Notes: generated by a model from the sequence alone, not told the origin. Counted from the stretch's first letter, positions 17,015-26,924 are shown. The stretch is DNA of 64,000 bases from Immundisolibacterales bacterium (GCA_026712715.1 JAPOPW010000062.1:1-64000), one strand, 5' to 3'. A program made the numbers and translations.

Positions 17015-19278
17015 ACCGAGAATCCGATACTCTCGATACGGATCCGCCGGCGTCTCCGCCATCCGGCGAGGACTCGGACCCCGGGGCTGCGCAGGGGCCC
17101 GAGCGCACGGACGGAGCCCCCACGACCAGGCCCGGTCGGCGCGGCCTCGGCGTTGCCGGAAAGCTCTACCTCGGACTGGGGGGCGCCTTCGCGCTCGCAT
17201 TGGCGGCGAGCCTCGTCGGGGGCTACTCGTTTCTCAATGTCGGCGACGCCCAGCGCCGGATCACCGAACGCAGCGTTCCCGATCTCAACTCCGCCTTCCT
17301 CCTCGCCCAGCGGGGAGCACTCATCGTCGCGGCAACCCCGCGTCTCATTTCTTCGGATACGCGCGAGGAGCTCGCCGACGCGCGCGCGGAGTTCGAAGCG
17401 CACCGTTCGGGCTTCGGGGAGATCGTTGCATCGGTTCGGCGCATGGAGGTCCGCCAGGGACTCATCGACAAGATGGACGAGGTGGCGTCGAGCCTGATCG
17501 AGAACATCGACTGGATCGACCGCTCGGTCGAGAAGCGCATCGAGATCGCGGCCGACCGCAATCGGATGGCCGAGGAAATCCAGATCGAACGGCGCGCGGT
17601 CGGCGACATCCTGGTGCCCAAGATCGACGACCAGATCCTGTTCCTCGCGACCGGGTATCGGACCCTCGAGGACGCGCCGGCTGACCACGAGGAGCGAGCG
17701 TCCTACGAGGAGCTCTCGCACTATCGCAGCCTGCTCACCCTGAGAGCCCAGTCCAGCCTTGCGGAGAGCCTCCTCGGCCAGGCGCTGCAGGTAGCGGACG
17801 CGGCTCTCATCCGTCCGATCCGCGAACGGTTCGACGCGGTAGCGAGAAACCTCGAGCGCGTGCGGGAGAAGGTCGACCTCCCGGAGCTCGAGACGCATCT
17901 CGCGCAGCTCGTCGGATTCGGCACGAAAGGCAACTCCGCCTTCCGCCTGCGCGAGAACGAGATCCGTCTCGTCGCCCTCCAACAGGAGTACCTCGCCCGC
18001 AACCGGCGCCTCGAGACGGAGCTCGTTGCCGCCGCCGAGGAGATCGTGGAGGCGGCCCGCATGCACGCGGCGGCGGCGGCCGCCGACTCGGAGTCGGCGA
18101 TCCAGCTCGGCCTCATTCTCCTCCTCACCCTCAACGTGATCGGTATCGTGGCCCTGGTCCTCATCGGGTGGCTGCTCGTCGGCCGCGTGCTGGTGCGGCG
18201 GATCACGAGCCTCGCCGCCTCCATGCGCCGGATGGCGGCCGGCGATCTCGAGACCTCGGTCGACGTCGGCGGGCGTGACGAGGTCACGGACATGGCCGAC
18301 GCGCTCGAGGTGTTCCGTCAACACGCCCTCGAGGTCCAGCGGCTCAATCTGGTCGAGATGCTGGCGGAGGAAGTCCGGGCGAAGAACGTCGAGCTCGAAG
18401 GGGTGCTGAGCGATCTTCGCCGGGCGCAGAACCAGGTGGTCCTCCAGGAAAAGCTGGCCGCCCTGGGACAGCTCACTGCCGGGGTCGCCCACGAGATCAA
18501 GAACCCGCTCAATTTCATCAAGAACTTCTCGGAAGTCTCGCGCGAGCTCACCGAAGAGCTGAAGGAGATCCTGGACGAGGGCGGCGGGAAGCTCGAAGAG
18601 AACACGCGTTCGGAGCTCGACGACGTGACCGAAGAGCTCGACACGAGTCTCGGCAAGATCGTCGAGCACAGCCTGCGCGCCGACAGCATCGTGCGAGGAA
18701 TGCTCTCGCACTCACGTGATTCCTCCGGCGACCTCGAGCCGGTCGACGTGAATGCGATGCTGATGGAGTACGCCAACCTCGCGTACCACAGCCGGCGCGC
18801 CCTCGACAGCGAGTTCAACGTGACGTTCCACCAGGAATTCGACGAGGGGGCAGGGGAGATCCACGCCGTGCCGCAGGACATGAGCCGGGTGTTCCTGAAC
18901 CTTGTGACCAACGCCTGCCAGGCAACCGACGAACGCCGCAAGGGCGAGTCGGGGGAATATCATCCCACCCTGTGGCTAAAGACCACGCGCGACGACGAGA
19001 TGGTGAGTGTGCGGGTGAGGGACAACGGCACCGGAATCCCGGAAGACGTGAAGGCCAAGATCTTCGAACCGTTCTTCACCACGAAGGCGACCAACGAGGG
19101 GACCGGTCTCGGTCTCTCGATCTCGAACGACATCGTGCAGCGGCACGGAGGGCAGATGAGCGTCGAGTCCAAGGAAGGCGAATTCACCGAGTTCATCGTC
19201 AGGCTTCCGGTGGTCGGGGCGGCGACGGCGGTTATCCAGGAACCGGAGGAAGGCGGCGAGGAAGACGCCGCGGCGTGA
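17011..19278 (+). CDS. Membrane sensor histidine kinase with HAMP
   Basis: The 755-residue kinase has a Pro/Asp-rich cytoplasmic tail of about 45 residues, TM1 at about 50-73, a long helical periplasmic sensor (about 74-365), TM2 at about 370-392, HAMP, then a coiled coil (RAQNQVVLQEKLAALGQLTA). The phosphoacceptor is His494 in GVAHEIKNPLNF, and the HATPase has LVTNACQATDER, RDNGTGIP and G-T-G-L-G-L-S-I. An acidic tail ends the protein. The architecture recalls TorS-like kinases that read a periplasmic binding protein. It overlaps the binding-protein gene by 4 nt. Likely output is the receiver-PP2C protein encoded first in the operon. Confidence 0.92.
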   Translation: MNRESDTLDTDPPASPPSGEDSDPGAAQGPERTDGAPTTRPGRRGLGVAGKLYLGLGGAFALALAASLVGGYSFLNVGDAQRRITERSVPDLNSAFLLAQRGALIVAATPRLISSDTREELADARAEFEAHRSGFGEIVASVRRMEVRQGLIDKMDEVASSLIENIDWIDRSVEKRIEIAADRNRMAEEIQIERRAVGDILVPKIDDQILFLATGYRTLEDAPADHEERASYEELSHYRSLLTLRAQSSLAESLLGQALQVADAALIRPIRERFDAVARNLERVREKVDLPELETHLAQLVGFGTKGNSAFRLRENEIRLVALQQEYLARNRRLETELVAAAEEIVEAARMHAAAAAADSESAIQLGLILLLTLNVIGIVALVLIGWLLVGRVLVRRITSLAASMRRMAAGDLETSVDVGGRDEVTDMADALEVFRQHALEVQRLNLVEMLAEEVRAKNVELEGVLSDLRRAQNQVVLQEKLAALGQLTAGVAHEIKNPLNFIKNFSEVSRELTEELKEILDEGGGKLEENTRSELDDVTEELDTSLGKIVEHSLRADSIVRGMLSHSRDSSGDLEPVDVNAMLMEYANLAYHSRRALDSEFNVTFHQEFDEGAGEIHAVPQDMSRVFLNLVTNACQATDERRKGESGEYHPTLWLKTTRDDEMVSVRVRDNGTGIPEDVKAKIFEPFFTTKATNEGTGLGLSISNDIVQRHGGQMSVESKEGEFTEFIVRLPVVGAATAVIQEPEEGGEEDAAA

Positions 19279-19411
19279 CGCGGCGTCCGCGGTATCGGTT
19301 GGAACCCCGGGACCGACCGGCTCTCCGCCGCCCCGCGGCAGCGGTGACGGGCCGCTGCAATCGAATGTTTCGGGGCCGGCCGTCGCCGGCACGGAGAGGA
19401 CGACGAATCAC

Positions 19412-20239
19412 ATGAACGACCGCCCCGCGGCCCCGCCGCCCGTTCCCGCGCGCGCCGCCGCTTCCCTGCTTCTCGGTCGCGAAGGAGCGACCGGTCCGGA
19501 GCTGTTCCTCCTTGCGCGCAGCCGCGCCAGCACGTTCGCGTCCGGCGCGCTGGTCTATCCCGGCGGCGCGGTCGACGACGCGGACCGAAACCCGGAGCTC
19601 CGTGCCCATGCCGAGGGGGCGGAGGGCCTCGACGACGATGCGCTCTCGTTCCGGGTCGCGGCCATCCGCGAGGCATTCGAGGAGTGCGGCCTCCTCTTCG
19701 CGCGCGCCCGGGGGTCGAGCGCGCTGATCGGACGCGAGAGGGTCGACGCGATCAGGCTCCGCTTCGCCGGGGCTCTGGCCGACCATTCGCTGGACATGCT
19801 GGAGCTCGCGAAGGCCGAGCACCTCGTGCTCGCCTGCGACCACCTGGTGCCGTTCGCCCACTGGATCACGCCCGAGACGCAACCGAAGCGTTTCGACACC
19901 CACTTCTTCCTGGCCGCGGCGCCCCCGGACCAGGAAGCGAGACATGACGGCCACGAGTCGACCGATTCCATCTGGATCACCCCTCGCGCGCTCGTCCGGG
20001 AGGCGGACGCCGGCGAGTGGTACGTCATGTTTCCCACGCGTTTGAACGCGCAGAAGTTCGGCCGGAGCGCCTCCGTGGCGGAGGCGATTTCCACGGCCAG
20101 GAATGCCCCGGTGGTCACCGTGATGCCGAGCGGGCGCAAGGTCGAGGGCGGACGGCGGCTTCGGATCCCGAAAGAAGCGGGGTACGGGCTCACCGTGGCC
20201 TTCGTCGACTCGCGGGGCGCGGTATCGAGGCTCGGCTGA
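19412..20239 (+). CDS. Nudix hydrolase, NUDT19-like
   Basis: The 275-residue protein has SLLLGREGATGPELFLLARS, GALVYPGGAVDDAD and AAIREAFEECGLLFA, the REUXEEXGU core of the Nudix box, with an insertion between the leading glycines and the box as in CoA-diphosphatase-like NUDT19 relatives. Later W-I-T-P-E and RFDTHFFLAAAP are typical of the subgroup. It probably hydrolyses a nucleoside-diphosphate conjugate such as a CoA derivative (inference). Confidence 0.85.
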   Translation: MNDRPAAPPPVPARAAASLLLGREGATGPELFLLARSRASTFASGALVYPGGAVDDADRNPELRAHAEGAEGLDDDALSFRVAAIREAFEECGLLFARARGSSALIGRERVDAIRLRFAGALADHSLDMLELAKAEHLVLACDHLVPFAHWITPETQPKRFDTHFFLAAAPPDQEARHDGHESTDSIWITPRALVREADAGEWYVMFPTRLNAQKFGRSASVAEAISTARNAPVVTVMPSGRKVEGGRRLRIPKEAGYGLTVAFVDSRGAVSRLG

Positions 20240-20268
20240 CCCCCGTCCTCCGGCCCCGGTCGCGGGCG

Positions 20269-21225
20269 CTACCCGGGCAGCCCGGTCCCCTCGCCCAGGT
20301 CCAGCATCAGGTTGAGATTCTGAATCGCGGCTCCGGACGCCCCCTTGCCGAGGTTGTCCAGAATCGCGACCAGGAGCACGTGCCCGGACGGATGCGCGTG
20401 CACGTGCAGATCCATCCGGTTGGTGTCGTTGCATCCCCGGGGGTCCAGCGCCGTTTCGCCCGCGGTCGCGCCCGTCCCGGGCGCCACCCGGACGAACGCC
20501 TCTCCGGCGTACCGGTCGGCGAGCGCCTCGCGGATGCGGTCTCCGTCGCTCGCGAGCAGGCCGGCCGGGATCGGTACCTGAACCCGCATCCCGCACCGGA
20601 ACGGGCCGACCGCCGGCACGAACTGCGGTTCTCGGGCGAGCCCCGCGTAATGGACCATCTCGGGGATGTGCTTGTGGAGCCGATCGAGTGCGTAGGGCGC
20701 CTCGAAAGGCAGGCTTCCGAGCCCGGTCTCGGATGACTCCCACCGCTCGATGAGGGCGCGGCCGCCCCCGGAGTAACCCGAGAGGGCGTGCACCGCGAGG
20801 GGGGCGTCGGGAGCGACCAGACCCGCGTCGACGAGGGGCCTGACGAGGAGCAAGAACCCGCTCGGGTAGCAGCCGGGGTTCGACACACGCTCCGCGGCGC
20901 GCACGGCGGCGCGCTGTTCAGCGTCGAGCTCCGGGAGCCCGTACGTCCAGTCTCTGGCGACCCGGTGTGCCGTGCTCGCGTCCACGATTCGCGTCCCGCC
21001 GGTGGCGGCCCACGCGGCCGCATCGCGCGCGGCGTCGTCCGGCAGGCAGAGCACGGCGACGTCGGCCTCTTCCACCCGTTCGCGTCGAGCCGACGAGTCC
21101 TTGCGCAGCGCCTCGGGCAGGTGCAGGAGCTCGAGGTCGTCGCGCCCCGCGAGCCAGTCGCGGATGCGAAGCCCGGTGGTGCCCACGTGGCCATCGATGT
21201 AGACCTTCGGCCGGTTGGACGGCAT
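20269..21225 (-). CDS. argC: N-acetyl-gamma-glutamyl-phosphate reductase (short type)
   Basis: The 318-residue protein reduces N-acetylglutamyl-phosphate to the semialdehyde with NADPH in arginine biosynthesis. It has the short (type 2) form: VYIDGHVGTTGLRIRDWL, L-C-L-P-D-D-A-A-R-D, and VSNPGCYPSGFLLLVRPL with nucleophile Cys119, then A-L-S-G-Y-S-G-G-G. Conserved HKHIPEM and GTGATAGE-like segments follow. It is convergent with the Nudix gene (30-bp gap). Confidence 0.93.
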   Translation of the reverse strand: MPSNRPKVYIDGHVGTTGLRIRDWLAGRDDLELLHLPEALRKDSSARRERVEEADVAVLCLPDDAARDAAAWAATGGTRIVDASTAHRVARDWTYGLPELDAEQRAAVRAAERVSNPGCYPSGFLLLVRPLVDAGLVAPDAPLAVHALSGYSGGGRALIERWESSETGLGSLPFEAPYALDRLHKHIPEMVHYAGLAREPQFVPAVGPFRCGMRVQVPIPAGLLASDGDRIREALADRYAGEAFVRVAPGTGATAGETALDPRGCNDTNRMDLHVHAHPSGHVLLVAILDNLGKGASGAAIQNLNLMLDLGEGTGLPG

Positions 21226-21397
21226 CGCTCAATCCTCCTCGCACCGTGATGCCCGGCAGAGGCGGGCCCGGCCGGTCGGGCCGCGCATCGCTGCGCCGCA
21301 GCGGGCGGCGGGTGCAGGTCGATTGCCTGCGCCGGCCCGCACGCCGACCCGAACGCGAACGGCCCCCGCGCCGGGCGGCGATTATAATCTCCGAAGA

Positions 21398-22141
21398 ATG
21401 TTCCCCGAGCACATCCATTCCGGGCCGATTCGCGCGGTCACCTTCGATCTCGACGATACGCTCTGGGATGTCGAACCCGCCATCGCGCGGGCGGAACGCG
21501 AGCTTCGCACCTGGCTCGACGCGAACTGTCCGGAAACGGCGGCGCGCTATGACCGCGAAGCCCTGTTCCGGATCCGGGGCGAGATCATTGCGGCGCGGCC
21601 GCCCCTGCGGCACGACGTGAGCGAGCTGCGGGTGCAGGTGCTGAAGTCCGCGCTCCTTCGGACCGGTCACGATACGCGGGCGGCGGAGCGTCTCGCCCGG
21701 GCCGGGTTCGAGGTGTTTCTCACCTCCCGGCACGCGATCGAGTACTACGATCATGCGGTGGAGGTGTTGCGGAAGCTGCGCCGCCGCTACGTGCTCGGAG
21801 TCCTCACCAACGGCAACGCGGACGTGCGCCGGCTCGACATCGGTCCCCTCTTCCACTTCGCGATTCAGGCCGGCGAGGTCGGATCGAGCAAGCCCGAGCC
21901 GGTGATGTTCGAGGAGGCGATGCGCCGGACCGGCCTGCAGCCGCGGGAGATCGTGCATGTCGGGGACCACCTCGAGAACGACGTGGCGGGGGCGAAGAGG
22001 CTCGGCTGGCACACGGTCTGGGTCAACCGGGCGAATGCCCCTCGCCCGGCCGGCGCGGCCGCCGCGGACGGCGAGGTCGTCTGCCTCAGCGAGCTGCCTG
22101 CGGCCATCGATTGCATCGAGGCCGCCGCCGGCGCATCCTGA
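21398..22141 (+). CDS. HAD-IA family hydrolase
   Basis: The 247-residue HAD phosphatase has motif I FDLDDTLWDVE (Asp17, Asp19), motif II LGVLTNGNAD, motif III Lys in GSSKPEPVMFEEAM, and motif IV IVHVGDHLENDVAGA. The layout resembles YigB/YjjG-type nucleotide or flavin-precursor phosphatases. ATG 21398 is used; frames upstream are noncoding. A TATAAT at 21383-21388 lies only 10 bp before the ATG, which would make a leaderless transcript if used, but no -35 partner is evident. Divergent from argC. Confidence 0.88.
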   Translation: MFPEHIHSGPIRAVTFDLDDTLWDVEPAIARAERELRTWLDANCPETAARYDREALFRIRGEIIAARPPLRHDVSELRVQVLKSALLRTGHDTRAAERLARAGFEVFLTSRHAIEYYDHAVEVLRKLRRRYVLGVLTNGNADVRRLDIGPLFHFAIQAGEVGSSKPEPVMFEEAMRRTGLQPREIVHVGDHLENDVAGAKRLGWHTVWVNRANAPRPAGAAAADGEVVCLSELPAAIDCIEAAAGAS

Positions 22142-22281
22142 CGGTCCCGCGCCGAAGGGCGACCGCCGCCCGGCCCGGAACAATCGCGAATCGCCCTGCG
22201 AAGAAACGCCGGTCCGCTTTCGGGAACGGCGTTCCGGAGCACCCCGGCGCCCCCACGAGCGGGGCCGGGGTTCGTTCCGGG

Positions 22282-23424
22282 CTACGGTGCGCCCGCGCTC
22301 CCCGCCGACTCCCGCTCCTCCCCCGCTCCCGGCAGTCGGGGCGCAGGGTTCGCGTCGACCGTGCCGGCAAGGTGGACCGTCGAGGTCGGGAACGCGATCT
22401 CCGCCCCGTGGCGCTCGATGATTGCGTTGACCTCGAGCAGCACGTCCTGCTTGACGGCGTGATACTCGTCCCACGCCTTCGTGCGCGTGAACGCGTAGAT
22501 GAAGAAGTCGAGCGACGACGGTGCGAAGGCGTTGAAGTTCACCATCAGGAACTCGTCGGAGTCGATCTCCGGATGTGACTCGAGCATCGCGCGCACGTCG
22601 TCGACGATCGGCTGCACTCGGCTCGAGTCGTCGTACCGGACGCCGATCGTCTCGTAGATCCGGCGGTTGAGCATCCTGGTGAAGTTCTCGATGGCGATGG
22701 TCGCGAAGACCGAGTTCGGTACGTAGAGAGGCCGGTTCTCGAAGGTGCGGATCCGGGTCAGACGCCATCCGATCTGCTCGACGGTGCCCATGATCTCGCG
22801 ATCCGGGGAGCGGATCGTCTCACCGACGGTGAAGGGCCGATCGAGGTAGATCATGAGCGCGCCGAAGAAGTTCGCGAGCATGTCCCGGGCCGCGAACCCG
22901 ACCGCGATTCCGCCGATCCCACCGAACGCGAGCACCCCCGAAATGCTGAATCCGAGGGTCTGCATCACGACCAGGGCGGCGGTGATGATGATTGACGCCC
23001 GCAGCAGCTTCGCGACGGCGTCGAGGGTGGCCCGGTCGAGCGCACGCTCGCCCCGGTCCGCTCTCGCGACGAGGTTCGCCTCCACCCTCGCGACGAAGCG
23101 GACCAGGAACCACGCGATGCAGGCCACCACGCCCACGTCGCGGACCGCATCGATCGCCTCGAAGATCGTTCCTTCCCCGGCTACGGGAACGAGGCTTGCC
23201 GCAAACGCGATTCCCACCACCCAGATGAGCACCCGGAGCGGCCGGCGAAGCGAATCGACCAGGGCATCGTCCCACGGAGTGGCGGTGAGCTCGAGGCGCC
23301 GTCCCCAGGCCAGCAGGATTCCGCGTGCCGCATAGCTCGCCACCAGGGTGAGGAAGACGACGACGAACGCCTGCCACACCCATGGCTCGAGCGGCAGCGA
23401 CGAAACGAGCTCGGAGAGGTTCAT
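22282..23424 (-). CDS. MscS-family mechanosensitive channel
   Basis: The 380-residue membrane protein has about four to five N-terminal TM helices, then the pore-lining helix region GVLAFGGIGGIAVGFAARD followed by MLANFFGALMIYLDRPFTVG, the hallmark of MscS, and the beta domain with NRPLYVPNSVFATIAIENF. The C-terminal alpha/beta domain contains IDSDEFLMVNFNAFAPSSLD. It releases solutes on hypo-osmotic shock. A disordered Pro/Gly/Glu tail ends the protein. Confidence 0.93.
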   Translation of the reverse strand: MNLSELVSSLPLEPWVWQAFVVVFLTLVASYAARGILLAWGRRLELTATPWDDALVDSLRRPLRVLIWVVGIAFAASLVPVAGEGTIFEAIDAVRDVGVVACIAWFLVRFVARVEANLVARADRGERALDRATLDAVAKLLRASIIITAALVVMQTLGFSISGVLAFGGIGGIAVGFAARDMLANFFGALMIYLDRPFTVGETIRSPDREIMGTVEQIGWRLTRIRTFENRPLYVPNSVFATIAIENFTRMLNRRIYETIGVRYDDSSRVQPIVDDVRAMLESHPEIDSDEFLMVNFNAFAPSSLDFFIYAFTRTKAWDEYHAVKQDVLLEVNAIIERHGAEIAFPTSTVHLAGTVDANPAPRLPGAGEERESAGSAGAP

Positions 23425-23695
23425 TCAGGTGCCGGCCGGTGTCCGGTGGCGAGGAAGCCGCGTGACGGGTCGAGACCCGGAATCAAACCTGACCGGCCTC
23501 CCCCCGGTCCACGTTGCTCCGGCGGAAAGGCCGGTTCCTTCGCACCGGGACCGACGGCTGCCGGCGAAACGGGACGGTCAGGGCGCGGTTGCCTTCCCGT
23601 ATGGGTTCGGATTGCCCCTCGGCGGGTGAGGCGCGACGGCCCGACTCCGGAAACGGAGCGCGCCGCGGGACGGGGTACCGGGCCGGCCTCACCGG

Positions 23696-23992
23696 TCAGT
23701 GGTCCGGGCGGCTCGCCTCCCAGGCCGCCCGCTGCTCCGGCGTGGCCTCGGTCTGATGCCGGTCCTTCCACCGGGCGTAGGGCATGCCGTACACGATCTC
23801 TCGCGCCTCGTCGTATTCCATGCCGATGCCCCGCTCCTCGGCCGCGGCCCGGTACCACTTCGAGAGGCAGTTGCGGCAGAACCCGGCGAGGTTCATGAGG
23901 TCGATGTTCTGCACGTCCGCCCGTTCGCGCAGATGCGCCACCAGGGTACGGAACGCGGCCGCCTCCAGGGCGGTCCGGGTATCGTCGTCCAT
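23696..23992 (-). CDS. DUF1244 domain protein
   Basis: The 98-residue protein matches DUF1244, a small proteobacterial family: AAAFRTLVAHLRERADVQNI, DLMNLAGFCRNCLSKWY with a C-x2-C pair, and Y-D-E-A-R-E-I-V-Y-G-M-P-Y-x-x-W-K. Full length, function unknown. It is useful as a lineage indicator. It is not closely coupled to neighbours. Confidence 0.9.
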   Translation of the reverse strand: MDDDTRTALEAAAFRTLVAHLRERADVQNIDLMNLAGFCRNCLSKWYRAAAEERGIGMEYDEAREIVYGMPYARWKDRHQTEATPEQRAAWEASRPDH

Positions 23993-24303
23993 CGGATGAC
24001 TCCGAGGCCAGGAAGTGAAAGGAGTATTCTAGCCCGGCTCCGACCGCAGTTTCCGCCACGACGAAATGGCGCGCGCGTCGCCGCGACCGCTCGAGTTCCC
24101 TTCCCGAAGCAGGAGGCCGGACGGCCGTCGCGGACGCCCGGAGGCAGTCCTACCGTGCCACCCTCGAAACCACGCGGGCTCGGGAGCTCCACTGCATTCG
24201 AGAGCGCCGCGCCGACGCGCAGGCCCCCTTGTCTCGGGCATCGAGGCGGCTGCGCGGCGACGGTGACCGCACCGGGCTCCGCGTACCCTGCCGAAACGTG
24301 GTC
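23993..24303. other. Gap between DUF1244 gene and ispH
   Basis: About 310 bp with no convincing gene. Open frames are Arg/Pro-rich. It should contain the leftward promoter of the DUF1244 gene, but no clear promoter pair or terminator hairpin stands out. Confidence 0.5.
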
Positions 24304-25290
24304 TCAGGCGGCGCGGGGCCCGTTGTCCAGGAGCTCGCGGGGAAGGCGGAACGTGACGTTCTCCTCGATCCCGTCGAGATCCGTCACGGTCACCTCGAAC
24401 AGCTCGCCGAGCCGTGCAATCAGCTCCTGGACGAGCTCCTCCGGGGCCGATGCGCCCGCGGTGACGCCCACCGAATTCGCTTCGTCCAGCCAGGACGCAT
24501 TCAGGCTGGAGGCATCGGAAATCAGGTAACTGTCGATTCCCGCCTCTTCGCTGATCTCGCGTAGCCGGTTCGAGTTCGAGCTGTAGTCGGCGCCGATCAC
24601 CAGGACCACGTCGGCCAGGTCTGCCAACCGGCGGACCGCGGTCTGCCGATTCTGGGTGGCGTAGCAGATGTCCTTCACGTCGGGACCCTGAATTCGCGGG
24701 AAACGCTCCTTGAGCGCCGCGATGATCTCGCGGGTATCGTCGACGCTCAGGGTCGTTTGCGTCACGTAGGAGAGCTTCTCCGGGTCGATCGGTTCCAGAG
24801 TCGCCACGTCGGCGAGGTCCGACACCAGGTGGACTTCGCTCGAGACCTGTCCCATCGTCCCCTCGACCTCGGGGTGGCCGGCATGGCCGATGAGGACCAC
24901 CTCGTAGCCCTTCCGCGCATAGCTCTTCGTCTCGTTGTGAACCTTGCTCACCAGCGGACAGGTCGCGTCGATCACCTGCAACCCGCGGACTCCGGCGTCG
25001 TTCACCACCTTCCGGGCCACCCCGTGGGCGCTGAACACCGTGACCGCCCCCTCGGGGATTTCGTCCACCTCCTCGACGAAGCGGGCGCCCTTGGCGCGCA
25101 GGCTTTCGACCACATGCTTGTTATGCACGATCTCGTGTCGCACGTAGACCGGCGCACCGTAGATCTCGAGCGCACGTTCGACGATGTCGACGGCCCGGAC
25201 GACCCCGGCGCAAAAGCCTCTCGGCCGCGCCAGGATGACCTGCAATGCTCTGTTCGCCACCTGCAATCCCCTGCATGACCGGAGGTTCAC
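24304..25290 (-). CDS. ispH: 4-hydroxy-3-methylbut-2-enyl diphosphate reductase
   Basis: The 328-residue IspH (LytB) catalyses the last step of the MEP pathway, giving IPP and DMAPP. The three cluster cysteines are present: Cys27 in PRGFCAGV, Cys110 in [12 protein letters not shown], Cys208 in [10 protein letters not shown]; also [21 protein letters not shown] and the Y-V-T-Q-T-T-L-S motif. The start may instead be the GTG at residue 11, since the first ten residues are not conserved. It supplies precursors for the squalene made by hpnCDE at 31.6-34.7 kb. Confidence 0.95.
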   Translation of the reverse strand: MNLRSCRGLQVANRALQVILARPRGFCAGVVRAVDIVERALEIYGAPVYVRHEIVHNKHVVESLRAKGARFVEEVDEIPEGAVTVFSAHGVARKVVNDAGVRGLQVIDATCPLVSKVHNETKSYARKGYEVVLIGHAGHPEVEGTMGQVSSEVHLVSDLADVATLEPIDPEKLSYVTQTTLSVDDTREIIAALKERFPRIQGPDVKDICYATQNRQTAVRRLADLADVVLVIGADYSSNSNRLREISEEAGIDSYLISDASSLNASWLDEANSVGVTAGASAPEELVQELIARLGELFEVTVTDLDGIEENVTFRLPRELLDNGPRAA

Positions 25291-25510
25291 GGCCGACCGG
25301 CGTTCACTCTAACGCATGGAGACTCTCGTGCACGATGAACGGCGTCCAAGTCTCCCGGGCACTGCAATCGTCGCGAGGCGCGCGTTGCCCGGATGCGTGG
25401 AAGCCATCGCCGCTCAGATACGACCGTTCCGACCGCGCCGGACGATTCGATCCGCCCTGAATCGTACCATTTCGATTTATTGAACTGTCCAAGGTTTCAT
25501 TTGTTATGCA

Positions 25511-25539
25511 TTGACTTTTTTTTGATTTCGGACCAGTAT
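25511..25539 (+). promoter_or_regulatory. Candidate sigma-70-type promoter for the MpaB-type gene
   Basis: TTGACT (25511-25516) and CAGTAT (25534-25539) are separated by 17 bp in an AT-rich stretch rare in this window. Transcription would start near 25546, inside the palindrome at 25545-25560, and the ribosome-binding site AAGGAGGT lies just upstream of ATG 25596. Confidence 0.55.
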
Positions 25540-25544
25540 CTTCG

Positions 25545-25560
25545 CGCGAAAAATTTCGCG
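25545..25560. promoter_or_regulatory. Perfect 7-2-7 palindrome at the predicted transcription start
   Basis: CGCGAAA-AA-TTTCGCG is an exact inverted repeat covering the expected +1 of the promoter at 25511-25539. That position suits a repressor operator. No regulator gene is adjacent. Confidence 0.5.
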
Positions 25561-25595
25561 TAGTCGCGCGTCGCCTCGCAAGGAGGTCGAGAGAG

Positions 25596-26777
25596 ATGAT
25601 TCTCGTCCCGTCTGCTTATGCCGACGGCTATGCCAGGGCGCGTCGCCAGGATGCGGAGGCGGCCGAGAACTACATCCGACACACGACCATCGGCGATGCC
25701 GAGCTCGACCCGGTGATGGAGGAGCTCCATTCGCTGCCGCCGCCGGCGCTGCACATGTACATCAAGGCAGGGATCGAGCAGGAGGAAACGGTACTGAGCT
25801 CCGCGCCGCAGGCGCTGCGCGATTTCTTCGACAAGGTTGACCACGACGTGCCCTCCTGGGTCGACTTCGATTCCTTCTGGCCGGGTACGCGTGCCTTCTT
25901 TGCCAACATGGGCAACATGCTCATCGCGTACGCAATCGGCAGCGCGGTGGAGGGGTTCTCCACCCTGGTCAGCAAGTCCTTCTCGATAACCGGGAGGGTG
26001 ACCGGGCTCGGACCGGGGGCGGAACGACGCCTTCGGCAGAACAATCGTCACATGGTCGAGGTCTACTACCCGGAGGGACTGAGACGGGACGGCGAGGGAT
26101 GGAAGATATCCACTCGCATCCGCTTCATTCATGCCCGGATGAGGAGGTTGCTGGCGGAGTCGGGCGCCTGGGACCATGAGGCGTGGGGAACGCCGCTGAG
26201 CGCGGCCCACGTGGGAGGAATTGCCCTGTTCACGTTTTCGATTCGCCAGTTCGAGCATGCGATCTCGATGGGCTCCGAAATCAACGAAGAGCAACGCAAT
26301 GCCATCGTCCGTATCTGGCGCTATGCCGGCTATCTCCTCGGAGTGCCCGAATCCATTCTCTTCGTCAACGAGGAGGAGGCGAGGAGGACCTACGATATCG
26401 GTCACATTTGCGAACCGGTTCCCGACGCCGACGCGATCGGCGTGGCAAATTCGGTGTTCAAGGCGATTCCGCAGATGGCGGGCGTTACGGGAGAGGCCGA
26501 GACGAGGTCCCTCCAGTTGTACGCGTATAGACTCTCGCGAGCGCTGATCGGCAACGAGCTCGCCGACCGGTACGGATTCCCGAACACCGTCAGGATACGG
26601 GCGCTGGTGCTCGCGTACTACCGGATGCGAAAGCACATACTGAATCTCATGGCCGGTCGCCGACGCATTCGGGAAGCGGATTTCGACCAGATTTTCGAGG
26701 CGGCCCAATACGACTCGGGAGGAATCAGCTACCGTATGCCCGACCATGTGCGGTCAGCGAAACAGAGCCCCTGGTGA
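25596..26777 (+). CDS. MpaB-family (DUF2236) oxygenase-like protein
   Basis: The 393-residue protein resembles the DUF2236 family, which includes the haem-containing rubber oxygenase Lcp and the fungal ER-bound oxygenase MpaB. Supporting segments are VPSWVDFDSFWPGTRAFF, a helical YAIGSAVEGFSTLVSKSF, the GWKISTRIRFIHARMRRL block, and WGTPLSAAHVGGIALFTFS. The haem ligand residues cannot be assigned by eye. It has a strong ribosome-binding site and its own promoter. It precedes an MMPL/LolA-like/outer-membrane trio by 147 bp on the same strand, which suggests export or uptake of its hydrophobic substrate or product (inference). Confidence 0.75.
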   Translation: MILVPSAYADGYARARRQDAEAAENYIRHTTIGDAELDPVMEELHSLPPPALHMYIKAGIEQEETVLSSAPQALRDFFDKVDHDVPSWVDFDSFWPGTRAFFANMGNMLIAYAIGSAVEGFSTLVSKSFSITGRVTGLGPGAERRLRQNNRHMVEVYYPEGLRRDGEGWKISTRIRFIHARMRRLLAESGAWDHEAWGTPLSAAHVGGIALFTFSIRQFEHAISMGSEINEEQRNAIVRIWRYAGYLLGVPESILFVNEEEARRTYDIGHICEPVPDADAIGVANSVFKAIPQMAGVTGEAETRSLQLYAYRLSRALIGNELADRYGFPNTVRIRALVLAYYRMRKHILNLMAGRRRIREADFDQIFEAAQYDSGGISYRMPDHVRSAKQSPW

Positions 26778-26924
26778 TCACGTCTCGCGAGATTGAGCGA
26801 CGGCTCGTATCAACGGCACGGCGATTCGCCAGCGTGACCGGTTGACGCGGTACTTCCGGATTTCCGGTTTCAGATTGCAAGCGGGCGCAGGAGTCCGATT
26901 CACGAGGCTACGGGTCATTTGACG

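Larger units (their letters stand above)
25291..25595. other. Promoter region upstream of the MpaB-type gene
   Basis: About 300 bp without a gene. The right half is markedly AT-richer than its surroundings and contains the promoter, the palindrome and the strong ribosome-binding site AAGGAGGT described separately. The left half would carry the ispH promoter on the other strand. Confidence 0.6.

Noticed and set aside
21383..21388. TATAAT as the promoter of the HAD gene.
   Set aside because: Only 10 bp before the ATG and without a -35 match; kept as a remark only.
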